A stretch of DNA of 56,880 bases, from contig CAAGIW010000057.1 of NCBI GenBank assembly GCA_900770025.1, positions 1 through 56,880 on the forward strand. Direction: 5' to 3'. The position numbers and the translations under genes are program-made. Every line of letters starts with the position of its first letter. Within the stretch, counting starts at the first letter, position 1. Origin of the DNA: an uncultured Prevotella sp. GTDB lineage: Bacteria; Bacteroidota; Bacteroidia; Bacteroidales; Bacteroidaceae. The notes beneath the pieces were generated by a model. The model made no database searches. It was given only the letters and a program-made list of their open reading frames with translations, and was not told where the DNA came from. This document shows positions 33,869 through 42,425 of this stretch, one piece after another.

Positions 33869-35896
33869 TTATTTCTTGTAGTTGTCTATACCTGTCTGGA
33901 GGAATTTCACGAACTCGGCAATATCCTCATCATACGAGCGACTGGTGTTCAGCGGTTGTCCCTCGTTGTCGAGCAGCACATAGAAGGGCTGTGTATTGGC
34001 TCCCACCTTGGTGCGCTGCAGGTAGCTCCACTTGTCGCCCACGGTGCGCAGGGTGCGCTGCTGCCCGTTTTCCGTCACGGTAATGGGTTGCGGCAGCGGC
34101 GTTTTGTCATCTACATAGAGCGAGATGAGTACATAGTCGTTGTTCAATATGTCTGCCACCTTGGCGTCTGTCCACACGGCAGCCTCCATCTTGCGGCAGT
34201 TCACACATCCGAAGCCAGTAAAATCCACCATCACGGGCTTGCCCTGACGAGCGGCGGCCGCCATTCCTTCATCATAGTCGGTGTATTGGGGCTCCACGGC
34301 TGCATGTTGCAGGTTGAAGTCCTGCGTGTTCATGGGCGGAGCAAAGGCACTAATGGCCTTGAGGGGTGCGCCCCACAGTCCGGGCACCATGTACACTGCA
34401 AAGGCCAAGGATATCATGCCAAGGAAGAATTGGGGCACGTTGGTACGGTTGCCCTCATCATCGTGGGGGAACTTGAGCCAACCCAACAGATAGATACCCA
34501 ACAGACCGAAGATGACTATCCACAAAGCCAAGAAGGCCTCGCGGTCGAGGATGTGCCAGCCATAGGCAAGATCGGCCACCGAAAGGAACTTCAGGGCAAA
34601 GGCAAGTTCTATGAATCCCAACACCACTTTCACCACATTCATCCATCCTCCTGACTTGGGTGCAGCCTTGAGCAGACTGGGGAACATGGCAAAGAGCGTG
34701 AAGGGGATGGCCAAAGCAATGGCAAAGCCAAGCATACCGATGGTGGGGGCAAGGATGCTGCCCTGCGTACTGACAGCCACAAGCAGGAATCCGATGATGG
34801 GACCTGTGCACGAGAACGACACCAAGGTGAGGGTGAAAGCCATGAGGAAGATGCTGAGCATACCGCTGGTATTCTCCGACTTCTGGTCTATCTTGTTGCT
34901 CCATGATGACGGCAGGGTGAGTTCGAATGCGCCGAAGAACGAGGCGGCAAACACCACCAAAAGGGCGCAGAAGAAGATATTGAACACGGCATTGGTGGAA
35001 AGGGCATTGAGTGCACTGGCTCCGAAAAGCATGGTGACCACCAGTCCCAACAACACATATATCACCACGATGGAGATACCATAGACCACAGCTTCGCGCA
35101 CCGCTTTCCGCTTGTCCTTATTGCGTTTCAGGAAGAAGCTCACCGTCATGGGAATGATAGGCCACACACAAGGAGTGAGCAATGCCAAGAAGCCGCCAGC
35201 CAATCCCGCCAAGAAGATATAGAAGAGCGAGTCTTCCGCAGTTTTCTCGTCAAAAGCCTCCATCTCCTTCACCACCGGTTGCCAGTATTTCTGCACATCG
35301 GCCGTGAGCGACTGCTGTGCCGTACTGTCGGTGGCAGCTTGTACGCTGTCTGCCGCTGCCGTTACGTCTGTAGGGGTGTCCTCCTGCTCCGTTGTGGATG
35401 GTGTTGCAGCCTCAACCTTAGCTTCCTTCTCATCCACGGCAGGGGCAGTTCCCGAGGTAATCAAAGGTGCTTGCGAGGGTGGCAGACACATCTCGTCGTT
35501 GCAGGCACCGTATTCCAGATAGCAGTCTATGCTGTATTGTTTCTTGGTGAACTTCACTTTCTGTACAAAGGCCCCCTTTTTCTCGAAGAAGCGCAGCTTG
35601 ATGCCAAACATATTGTCAAACTGCGACACCTCCTTGCCTCTTGGTTTCAGCTTGCCCACGGGCTTCACACCATCGGCCTTGTTCAGATGGAAGGATGCCG
35701 AGATGGGCCCGTCTTCTCCCAATTCGGTGGAATACAGATGCCATCCGTCGTCAATGGTGGCAGAAAAGATAATCTCTGCCTCATCGCCCTGCGTGGGCTT
35801 GAGCTGCGCATTGAAGTGTATCGGCTCCACCATTTGTGCCGACACTGATGAAGACAACCCCATGAACAGGGTCATCAGGAAAACAAGTTTTTTCAT
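33869..35896 (-). CDS. dsbD: Thiol:disulfide interchange protein DsbD
   Basis: This 675-residue inner-membrane reductase passes electrons from cytoplasmic thioredoxin to periplasmic proteins. Domain order: signal peptide (1-20), N-terminal immunoglobulin-like DsbD-alpha domain (about 25-160, with GACNDEMCLPP carrying the CxxxxxC pair), a low-complexity Ala/Thr linker (about 165-205), about eight membrane helices (about 230-510) with ALLTPCVWPIIPMTVSFF and FSCTGPIIG supplying the membrane cysteines, and a C-terminal thioredoxin-like domain with VDFTGFGCVNCRKMEA (CxxC). All three redox pairs are present. It sits between xth (69 bp gap) and the desulfidase-like gene (12 bp). Confidence 0.95.
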   Translation of the reverse strand: MKKLVFLMTLFMGLSSSVSAQMVEPIHFNAQLKPTQGDEAEIIFSATIDDGWHLYSTELGEDGPISASFHLNKADGVKPVGKLKPRGKEVSQFDNMFGIKLRFFEKKGAFVQKVKFTKKQYSIDCYLEYGACNDEMCLPPSQAPLITSGTAPAVDEKEAKVEAATPSTTEQEDTPTDVTAAADSVQAATDSTAQQSLTADVQKYWQPVVKEMEAFDEKTAEDSLFYIFLAGLAGGFLALLTPCVWPIIPMTVSFFLKRNKDKRKAVREAVVYGISIVVIYVLLGLVVTMLFGASALNALSTNAVFNIFFCALLVVFAASFFGAFELTLPSSWSNKIDQKSENTSGMLSIFLMAFTLTLVSFSCTGPIIGFLLVAVSTQGSILAPTIGMLGFAIALAIPFTLFAMFPSLLKAAPKSGGWMNVVKVVLGFIELAFALKFLSVADLAYGWHILDREAFLALWIVIFGLLGIYLLGWLKFPHDDEGNRTNVPQFFLGMISLAFAVYMVPGLWGAPLKAISAFAPPMNTQDFNLQHAAVEPQYTDYDEGMAAAARQGKPVMVDFTGFGCVNCRKMEAAVWTDAKVADILNNDYVLISLYVDDKTPLPQPITVTENGQQRTLRTVGDKWSYLQRTKVGANTQPFYVLLDNEGQPLNTSRSYDEDIAEFVKFLQTGIDNYKK

Positions 35897-35965
35897 AAAG
35901 TCGTCTCTTTTGCCTGCAAAGTTACAATAAAGAAATGAAAGAGCGTGTCAAAACGCACAATAATG

Positions 35966-36721
35966 TTAGCGCAACACTAATTGCACCGGACAATGATCGC
36001 TGCCCATCACGCTGGTGTGGATGCTGGCATCTTCGATACGTTCAGCCAATCTTTGCGACACCAAGAAGTAGTCGATGCGCCACCCTATGTTCTTCTCTCT
36101 TGCCTTGAACCTATACGACCACCACGAATATTCCACCTTGTCGGGATGCAGGCACCTGAAGGAATCCACAAAACCACGGTCGAGCAATGCCTGAAAGCAA
36201 CCTCTCTCCTCATCGGTAAAGCCGGGATTCTTTCTGTTTGCCTTGGGATTTTTCAGGTCTATCTCCTGATGAGCCACATTCATATCTCCGCACACCACCA
36301 CCGGTTTCTTCTTGTCTAATTCCGTCAGATAGTCCATAAAGTCGCGCTCCCACGCCATGCGATAGTCCAAGCGTTTCAGTCCTTCCTGGGCATTGGGGGT
36401 ATATACGGTCACCATATACAGGTCGTCCATCTCTAAAGTGATGACCCTACCCTCATGGTCATGCTCGTCGATGCCTATGCCATAGGTCACCTGCAGGGGC
36501 TGATGCTTGGTATAGATGGCAGTACCCGAATAGCCTTTCTTGTCGGCATAGTTCCAGAACGACTGATAGCCGGGGAACTGCAGGTCCAACTGTCCGGCCT
36601 GCATCTTTGTCTCCTGCAGGCAGAAGAAGTCGGCGTCCATCTTTTGGAATATCTCACTGAATCCCTTTCCCTGACATGCCCGCAGTCCGTTCACGTTCCA
36701 CGATATAAATTTTCTTTGCAT
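35966..36721 (-). CDS. xth: Exodeoxyribonuclease III / AP endonuclease
   Basis: This 251-residue endonuclease/exonuclease/phosphatase-fold enzyme cleaves at abasic sites and removes 3' blocks in base-excision repair. Motifs are present from end to end: ISWNVNGLRA (Asn ligand), FFCLQETKMQ (metal-binding Glu), YTPNAQEG, VVCGDMNVAHQEIDL (catalytic Asp and Asn), YSWWSYRFKAREKNIGWRIDYFLVS in parts, and MGSDHCPVQL (Asp-His pair). The length is normal. It is the first gene of the minus-strand series to 29052 and has its own promoter near 36821, arranged divergently from the OM beta-barrel gene. Confidence 0.95.
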   Translation of the reverse strand: MQRKFISWNVNGLRACQGKGFSEIFQKMDADFFCLQETKMQAGQLDLQFPGYQSFWNYADKKGYSGTAIYTKHQPLQVTYGIGIDEHDHEGRVITLEMDDLYMVTVYTPNAQEGLKRLDYRMAWERDFMDYLTELDKKKPVVVCGDMNVAHQEIDLKNPKANRKNPGFTDEERGCFQALLDRGFVDSFRCLHPDKVEYSWWSYRFKAREKNIGWRIDYFLVSQRLAERIEDASIHTSVMGSDHCPVQLVLR

Positions 36722-36820
36722 TGTATTGTCTTGTTATGAATGTTTCCGGTCACACAAATCGCACAACACCGGCACAAGAAATGCTTCTTCTGCCTTCTGT
36801 TGGTTGCAATAATTCTGTCA

Positions 36821-36828
36821 CAAAGTTA
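36821..36828 (-). promoter_or_regulatory. Candidate promoter -7 box for xth
   Basis: The minus strand reads TAACTTTG (plus-strand CAAAGTTA), about 100 bp before the xth start. A convincing -33 TTTG at the usual spacing is not seen. Confidence 0.5.
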
Positions 36829-36870
36829 CACATTTTTATCTTTCCTCTGCATTTTCTCGTCAAATTTATA

Positions 36871-36878
36871 TACTTTTG
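36871..36878 (+). promoter_or_regulatory. Candidate promoter -7 box for the OM beta-barrel gene
   Basis: TACTTTTG fits TANNTTTG, 35 bp before the ATG at 36913. The two divergent -7 boxes are about 43 bp apart, so the promoters partly overlap and could influence each other. Confidence 0.55.
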
Positions 36879-36912
36879 CAGGGTCAAATGACAGAAACAG
36901 ATTTTAATTACC

Positions 36913-37551
36913 ATGAAGAAAATCACATTCCTCCTGCTCCTTATAGTCACCGCCATGCCCTGTATGGCTCAGTACGGACGTGTTACCGGCACCAGTTTTG
37001 CCGATGAGCACAACCTTTATTACGGCATCCGCTTGGGTATGGCCCTTGGTGCCGTCAGTTCCGACGTAGAGGGAGTAGAGGCCGGAACGCTGAAGAGCGG
37101 GCTCCATTTAGGTGGTGTTGTTGGCATCCAACTCTCTTCCGAGCATCCTGTATATTTAGAGTCGGGACTGAGTTATGTGGAAAAAGGCGGCAAGGGCGAC
37201 TACAAGGGCGAGAAGCACACCTATTCGCTCAAGTATCTGCTGCTGCCTGTGGTGGTGAAATACCGCTACGAACTGGATGATGCCTTCTCCGTACAGCCGT
37301 TTTTGGGCGGTTATTTGGCCACTGGCGTTGGCGGCAAGATACGCAACTATGCCGAACTGGAATCCCAATCCGCCTTCTCTGGCGACACCTTCCGCCGCTT
37401 CGATGGCGGTCTGCGCTTAGGCTGTGGCTTTGAATACCAGATTATGTATGCCGAGGCTTGCTTCGATTTCGGCTTAGCCAACATCTCGCGCAACGACTTT
37501 GCTTCGTCCCATACCCGCTGCCTAAGCATCAATGTGGGTGTCAATTTCTGA
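36913..37551 (+). CDS. Outer-membrane beta-barrel protein (porin family)
   Basis: This 212-residue protein has a signal peptide (MKKITFLLLLIVTAMPCMAQ) followed by alternating amphipathic strands such as GIRLGMALGAV, LHLGGVVGIQL, VYLESGLSYVEKG, YLLLPVVVKYRY and LRLGCGFEYQ, ending in Phe. This pattern matches the small eight-stranded 'outer membrane beta-barrel' domain common in Bacteroidetes. Its function is unknown; such proteins are general envelope components. It has its own promoter, divergent from xth, and is followed by an acyltransferase gene 76 bp later. Confidence 0.85.
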   Translation: MKKITFLLLLIVTAMPCMAQYGRVTGTSFADEHNLYYGIRLGMALGAVSSDVEGVEAGTLKSGLHLGGVVGIQLSSEHPVYLESGLSYVEKGGKGDYKGEKHTYSLKYLLLPVVVKYRYELDDAFSVQPFLGGYLATGVGGKIRNYAELESQSAFSGDTFRRFDGGLRLGCGFEYQIMYAEACFDFGLANISRNDFASSHTRCLSINVGVNF

Positions 37552-37627
37552 CCGCTGTTAGCTGTGTTTCCTGCCAAAGATGACAGAACATGCTGAGATG
37601 GAGGGGCGATAACCGGCAATACATACC

Positions 37628-38545
37628 ATGAGCAACGAGCCACAGACCGCCACAATACTGCCGAGGGAACATACCGACGTGCTGCGTGGCATGGCAATGA
37701 TACTGATCATGGGGGTCCACGCATGGACACCGTTCAGCAGTTTTCCCCGATGTATGAATCTGGTGAGTTCGCTGAGTGTTGCCGTCTTCCTGTTCCTGTC
37801 GGGCTACGGACTGAGCGAAAGCCACCGACAGAAGGGGTTGACGGGATTCTTCCGCCGCAAGTTCAACAGGATAGTGTTCCCTTATTGGATATGGTTGCTG
37901 CTGACCATCCCCCTGCGTCCCTTCGATCTCACGGCACTGTTGGGCAATTTTTTCTTTATCCCTGCCGACGACAACTACCTGTATTTCATTGTCTATCTTG
38001 TTTATTGCTACGCCGCCTTTGGGATTGCTCATCGCTTTTTCCCGCGCCACGTCACGGCAGTGCTTGCCCTGTTCACCGTGGCTTCGCTGTTCTTTCCACC
38101 GCTTTCGGCCACCAAGTCGCTGAGTTTTCTCGCCGGTTGCCTCGTCTCTATGCACTCCGGCCACATAAAACGCCTACAAGGCAATGGCAAGATGGCCCGT
38201 TGCGTGGCAGTGGCCACCCTGCTTGCTTTGTTACTGTATGCGCTGAAGCTACTGCCTTTCATCCAAAATCATAAAGGCACACCGCCGTTTTGTCTGTTGG
38301 TATCGTCCACTCTGCTGTGCTTCACGCCCATCTTTCTTGCCATTCCCAAACTTGTTTCTCCCCTGCTCCGCAGCAGAATCATCAAGATGGCGGGCATCAT
38401 GTCGTTAGAACTCTATATGGTTCACTCCGCCTTCATCCCCTACATCCACACACTCACCAACGTGCTGATGTTCTACACCGCCTCCGTGATTTTAGCCATA
38501 GGCTTCCACCGTTTCAATAGTGCATGGATGAAAGCCCGTGACTAA
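37628..38545 (+). CDS. Membrane acyltransferase (acyltransferase 3/OafA-like)
   Basis: This 305-residue protein has about ten hydrophobic segments. The N-terminal motifs LRGMAMILIMGVHAW (with the active-site His) and VFLFLSGYGLSES, followed by FFRRKFNRIVFPYWIW, match acyltransferase family 3, which O-acetylates or O-acylates extracellular polysaccharides and lipids. No SGNH domain is fused. Its location fits modification of a surface glycan, but no glycan genes are immediately adjacent. A minisatellite starts about 40 bp after its stop codon. Confidence 0.88.
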   Translation: MSNEPQTATILPREHTDVLRGMAMILIMGVHAWTPFSSFPRCMNLVSSLSVAVFLFLSGYGLSESHRQKGLTGFFRRKFNRIVFPYWIWLLLTIPLRPFDLTALLGNFFFIPADDNYLYFIVYLVYCYAAFGIAHRFFPRHVTAVLALFTVASLFFPPLSATKSLSFLAGCLVSMHSGHIKRLQGNGKMARCVAVATLLALLLYALKLLPFIQNHKGTPPFCLLVSSTLLCFTPIFLAIPKLVSPLLRSRIIKMAGIMSLELYMVHSAFIPYIHTLTNVLMFYTASVILAIGFHRFNSAWMKARD

Positions 38546-38583
38546 CGGGGGCGCCACGTTTTTTGGGAAGAAGCCGGCAAAGC

Positions 38584-38709
38584 CCGGAAAACCCGGAGAA
38601 CCCGGAAGCCCAGAACATCCGGAAAAACCGGAATATCCGGAATATCCGGAAAAACCGGAGAAACCGGAATATCCGGAAAAACCGCTCCCCGGAATATCCA
38701 GAAAAACCG
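38584..38709 (+). repeat. 9-bp minisatellite (CCGGAATAT / CCGGAAAAA)
   Basis: About 13-14 units of nine bases, mostly CCGGAATAT, CCGGAAAAA and CCGGAGAAA, lie between the convergent acyltransferase and four-helix-bundle genes. CCGGAATATCCGG and CCGGATATTCCGG can form palindromes. The period is a multiple of three and leaves open frames with Pro-Glu-Lys/Tyr repeats on the plus strand. These frames are antisense to the four-helix-bundle gene downstream and are not accepted as genes. Confidence 0.85.
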
Positions 38710-38720
38710 TTCCCCTTAGC

Positions 38721-39434
38721 TCAATGTTTCTTTTCTTCCAGCCTTGCCTTCAATGCATCTATTTCCCTCTGCTGTGCGGCTATTGTTGCTTTCAGCTGGG
38801 CTATTTCCGTTTCCTGCCAGGCGATTATCTGCTTCTGTGTGGCCCTCATGTCTAAGCGTGCTGCGGTCATGCGCTCCCTGATTCCTCCCTCTTCCACAAA
38901 CTCACGGTCAAGTTTGGCAAGGAATGAAGTCATGGCCTTGTCCACCATGTGGCACAGGCAGATGCCCAGATTGGCCATCTCCTCGTCGGTCCACCGTGAG
39001 AAGAAGGGATGATAGTCACGTTCGTCACTGTGGTCCTTGCAGAACTTCCTCATGCTGTCATAGCGTTCGATGTTGTCTTTCGCCCATTCTGGTATGCCGT
39101 GCTGCTTGATATAGTCCTGATAGTCTTCTAACAGTTCCTGATTGCTTCCCTTGGCAATACCCAACAGTTTCATCTCTGTTTCAAAAGAAGTCTGGCCATC
39201 GGTGAATCCCTCCGCAATATTCTGCTTGATAGAGCGCGCCGCCTGCACCATCTGGTCAACGGTTCGGTCGCCATAACGAGGCAGAAAGCGGAAGCAGAAT
39301 GCCTTTGTCAGTTGCACCAGCACATCGCTCTTGCGATAGAAATGCAGCTCAGTATATACCGTTGACTTCCGCATCACGCTGGGTGTGCCGTCATCATGGC
39401 GGTTCAGCGCCACGTCTTTCTCTGCTTTTTCCAT
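38721..39434 (-). CDS. Four-helix-bundle protein with C-terminal coiled-coil suffix domain
   Basis: This 237-residue protein combines an S23/Avd-like four-helix-bundle core (about 25-120), with VDQMVQAARSIKQNIAEGFTDG and FETEMKLLGIAKGSNQELLEDYQDYI in segments, with a C-terminal helical extension. The extension contains ANLGICLCHMVDKAMTSFL and ends in a coiled coil (QLKATIAAQQREIDALKARLEEKK). This matches the 'four helix bundle suffix domain' architecture seen in Bacteroidales. The function is unknown. It is the second S23-like gene in the window and, like the first, directly abuts repetitive DNA. No reverse transcriptase is nearby. Confidence 0.85.
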   Translation of the reverse strand: MEKAEKDVALNRHDDGTPSVMRKSTVYTELHFYRKSDVLVQLTKAFCFRFLPRYGDRTVDQMVQAARSIKQNIAEGFTDGQTSFETEMKLLGIAKGSNQELLEDYQDYIKQHGIPEWAKDNIERYDSMRKFCKDHSDERDYHPFFSRWTDEEMANLGICLCHMVDKAMTSFLAKLDREFVEEGGIRERMTAARLDMRATQKQIIAWQETEIAQLKATIAAQQREIDALKARLEEKKH

Positions 39435-39513
39435 CTTTTCTGCCTCGTTGTCATGTTATCCGTTATTTCCGTTGCCTCCCAGCGTGCCACTCATCGGCTT
39501 TGGAAGAGGCACG

Positions 39514-42144
39514 TCACTTCTTCAACAGTTTCCTGCCGTTGACTATGTAGAGGCCTGCGGGCAGTGCCTCCACCGGCTGGTTTGTTTTCATGCCGGTGAT
39601 AGTATAGACGCTCTTTCTCCCTGCATCGTCCATGTCCACGCAGGCGTTGATGCCCGACGGTGTGTCGGTAAGATAATACACTTTAAAGGTGAGACTTGAA
39701 GTTCTGAAATAGGAGTTGTATGCCTTTATCACGAAATCAAACAGGAAGTAGGCTTCCTTGCCATCCTTTTCTATCGGTTCATACTCCAGCTGGCTTTTCA
39801 AATCCCAGTCAGAGAGTTCACATTCCATCGTAAGCATCCAATTGGACACCACCACATCTAAACGACTGTCTAAGATGCATTCACCATGACTTTCGTCATC
39901 CGGAACAAAGATTTCCAGACCATGATCATCCACAATACAGCCACTCAGGTTGAGTTCAGCCTTGGCTTTGGGAGAGGTAATGAAAATTTTTCCAGCATCC
40001 TCGTTAGCCAATTTGGGGCCGTTGATATTCGATAGTCCTTTTTCAATGGTATAGGTGAAGGGATAGGAGATGTATTTTGTCGTGTCTTTCAAGCTTTTAA
40101 ACGTGATTGTCATCGGATAGGTGCCCACAGGCGTGTCCTCCTTCACATCCATCACCACTTTACATATATTGCCAACTCTGGACATGCTGGCTATCCCATT
40201 CGGCTCTTCCACAGCACTTGAGGCACCTCCAAGTATATGATATCTTAAATTCAGCACTGGCTGCGGATGGGAATTGCTGAAGCCTGCCGTGGGTTGATAG
40301 AAATGGAAGTGACTGTTGTTGTAGCAGTTCCACACTCCAAGACTGTCACTCGGATCCTCTATCCCGAATATTTCGGAACGTTCCGACTCCTTTCCCCAAC
40401 GGTCAACCGAAGATATGCAGAAACGCTCCGCTCCGATGTATGAGCTAAGGGGCACGATGGAGTTTATCCTGTCGCCAGGCTTATATCCAGAGGTTTTGAC
40501 CTTACAGACAGGTATTTCACGCCCTTCGGCATACAGGTGGCAATAGGCTGGTGCATGACCATTCCCGTCGGCGGGCAGGGTCATCACGAGTATGGCCTCA
40601 TCGTTCCTTGCCGACGTTTGCTTGATAAAGCTCACTTCCGTGGGCAACGCTGGTTTGGAGGCCGGCTCCGACTGAAGGGCAAGATAGGCGTTCAATATTC
40701 CCTTGCCCAGTTTTTTCTCGTATTCATAGCCCGCCTGATACGGATCTACCGGCGAAGAGGAATCCAACAGGATCTGTTTCAGTTTCTGTGGGGTCATGTC
40801 GTCGCCCCCGAAATGTGAAAGCACCAAGGCAGCCACTCCCGACACATGAGGGCAGGCCATCGAAGTGCCGTTCATAAAGCCATACCTGGCGTTGCTGTAG
40901 CAGCTGTAAACACCCTTTCCGTTGTCATCGCCACCGGGAGCGGCAATGTCAACCCAGGGTCCGTAATTGGAGAACGACGACCTGATGCCGGTATTCGCGA
41001 GTGCAGCCACCACCACAAGACGGGTTCGATCGATGCCGGTAAAGCTAATGGGCCCCGGAATCGTCTGACTGTTGGAGTTGGCAGCAGCAAACACCACCAA
41101 GCCACCCTTCATCGGACTTCCCTCTGCCTCTCCGGCATGAGCCATGAAGTAGTTGATGCCTTCGGCCACGATTTCAAAGTCCAATCCATCCCCACTCGTC
41201 CAACTGTTGGACGAGATCACCGCACCATTGTCGGCCGCATACACGTATGCCCGGAAGCAGTCGTAAGCCGCAGTCCTGCCTTCTTCAAGAATCGGAAACG
41301 TCATGATGCGCGCCCCGTTGCCGCTTCCGTCGCCACCGGCAATCCCACACACACCTATGCCGTTGTTGTTCACCGCCGCAATGGTGCCGGCCACATGAGT
41401 GGCATGGTCGGCAAAGTTTGCATCGGCATAGAACACCGGACCGTATATGTCGTCGATATATCCGTTACCGTCGTCGTCCACACCGGGCTCACCGTTGAGT
41501 TCCGCCTCGTTCGTCCACATGTTCGCAGCCAAGTCGGGATGCCTGTAGTCCACCAGTCCGTCCATCACTGCCACCACCACGTTCGGTTTTCCCGTCTCGA
41601 TGGTCCACGCCCGTTCAAGGTCTATGTTCACATATTCGTCGTGGGCATAGTGCCACTGCTTTGCAAGCAGGGGGTCGTTCATGGTCAGGCCGGCCTCCCT
41701 CTTGCTCGCCATTCTGGCAGGCCACGCACCATCGGCACCCTCCACATCCGTTGCTTCCTGCATCTTGGGGTTCGGCAATTCCACGAATATGGTGGATTTC
41801 GAGTACAGCACACCCTTCATGCGTCCCAGTTCCCCGGCCAGGATTTCCACGCTTCGGCCTGCTGCTCCGCCGGCATTGTCGCCCTTCGCCTGTTTCTTTT
41901 CCAAGGGCATGGCGTTATACCACAGATGCAACTTGGCATTGCGGTGCCGCTGTTCCAACACTTTGTTGGATGCCTCGGGGATGATTCTCTCGAAAGCAAG
42001 GTCAGAGCGCAAAGCCATGATGGCCTCTGCCGCTGTCTCGTCTTCAAACTTCACCTGAAACCTGTCTGCCGACGGGCTCTGTGCATGGGCTGTGGCAGCA
42101 AGCAAGGTGATGCCAAGCAAGATGGTGATCCATTGTTTTTTCAT
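39514..42144 (-). CDS. Secreted S8 (subtilisin-family) serine peptidase
   Basis: This 876-residue protease has a signal peptide (MKKQWITILLGITLLAATAHAQ), a propeptide-like region (about 23-150), then the S8 domain with VVVAVMDGLVDYRHPDL (Asp), DHATHVAGTIAAV (His) and MNGTSMACPHVSGVAAL (Ser). The oxyanion Asn lies near VFAAANSNSQT. Long beta-rich domains follow (about 500-800). The C-terminus SVYTITGMK...LPAGLYIVNGRKLLKK is a short sorting tail like that of the 23703-24329 protein, pointing to type IX secretion. The promoter is close upstream (42214-42221). It presumably degrades proteins outside the cell. Confidence 0.93.
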   Translation of the reverse strand: MKKQWITILLGITLLAATAHAQSPSADRFQVKFEDETAAEAIMALRSDLAFERIIPEASNKVLEQRHRNAKLHLWYNAMPLEKKQAKGDNAGGAAGRSVEILAGELGRMKGVLYSKSTIFVELPNPKMQEATDVEGADGAWPARMASKREAGLTMNDPLLAKQWHYAHDEYVNIDLERAWTIETGKPNVVVAVMDGLVDYRHPDLAANMWTNEAELNGEPGVDDDGNGYIDDIYGPVFYADANFADHATHVAGTIAAVNNNGIGVCGIAGGDGSGNGARIMTFPILEEGRTAAYDCFRAYVYAADNGAVISSNSWTSGDGLDFEIVAEGINYFMAHAGEAEGSPMKGGLVVFAAANSNSQTIPGPISFTGIDRTRLVVVAALANTGIRSSFSNYGPWVDIAAPGGDDNGKGVYSCYSNARYGFMNGTSMACPHVSGVAALVLSHFGGDDMTPQKLKQILLDSSSPVDPYQAGYEYEKKLGKGILNAYLALQSEPASKPALPTEVSFIKQTSARNDEAILVMTLPADGNGHAPAYCHLYAEGREIPVCKVKTSGYKPGDRINSIVPLSSYIGAERFCISSVDRWGKESERSEIFGIEDPSDSLGVWNCYNNSHFHFYQPTAGFSNSHPQPVLNLRYHILGGASSAVEEPNGIASMSRVGNICKVVMDVKEDTPVGTYPMTITFKSLKDTTKYISYPFTYTIEKGLSNINGPKLANEDAGKIFITSPKAKAELNLSGCIVDDHGLEIFVPDDESHGECILDSRLDVVVSNWMLTMECELSDWDLKSQLEYEPIEKDGKEAYFLFDFVIKAYNSYFRTSSLTFKVYYLTDTPSGINACVDMDDAGRKSVYTITGMKTNQPVEALPAGLYIVNGRKLLKK

Positions 42145-42213
42145 GTGTCTGAGTAAATGTTAAACAATATGTTTGTGTTCATTCTGTTTCAGGCCGTTTC
42201 CGCACCTGCGGTG

Positions 42214-42221
42214 CAAATATA
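42214..42221 (-). promoter_or_regulatory. Candidate promoter -7 box for the S8 protease
   Basis: The minus strand reads TATATTTG, 70 bp before the start codon. A TTG (plus-strand CAA, 42239-42241) lies 17 bp upstream, slightly short of the usual spacing. Confidence 0.5.
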
Positions 42222-42300
42222 GCAAAAAAACACGACATCAAGAGCATTCCGAAAGAAAAGCAAGGGCCATGTGTCAACTCTTACTTTTTCATCAAAAACA

Positions 42301-42332
42301 TTTGCTCAACCAAAAAAAATGTCATACCTTTG
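42301..42332 (+). promoter_or_regulatory. Promoter of the lipoprotein-receptor-DUF4249 operon
   Basis: TTTG at 42301-42304 and TACCTTTG at 42325-42332 are 20 bp apart, a close match to the Bacteroidetes consensus. The leader to the ATG at 42426 is about 87 nt. Confidence 0.77.
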
Positions 42333-42425
42333 TCAATACTACTAATAAAATCTTAAGGAAAGGATGTTTAGGAATTGATAAAACAGTATTCATTCATCAA
42401 ATAAAAACTCATAAACAAAGGAATC

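Noticed and set aside
38538..38855. Pro-Glu-Lys/Tyr collagen-like ORF
   Set aside because: It arises from the 9-bp minisatellite, whose period is a multiple of three, and then runs antisense through the four-helix-bundle gene without a signal peptide or promoter.
40846..42156. 436-codon open frame on the plus strand
   Set aside because: It lies opposite the S8 protease with its intact catalytic triad; composition is that of a shadow frame.
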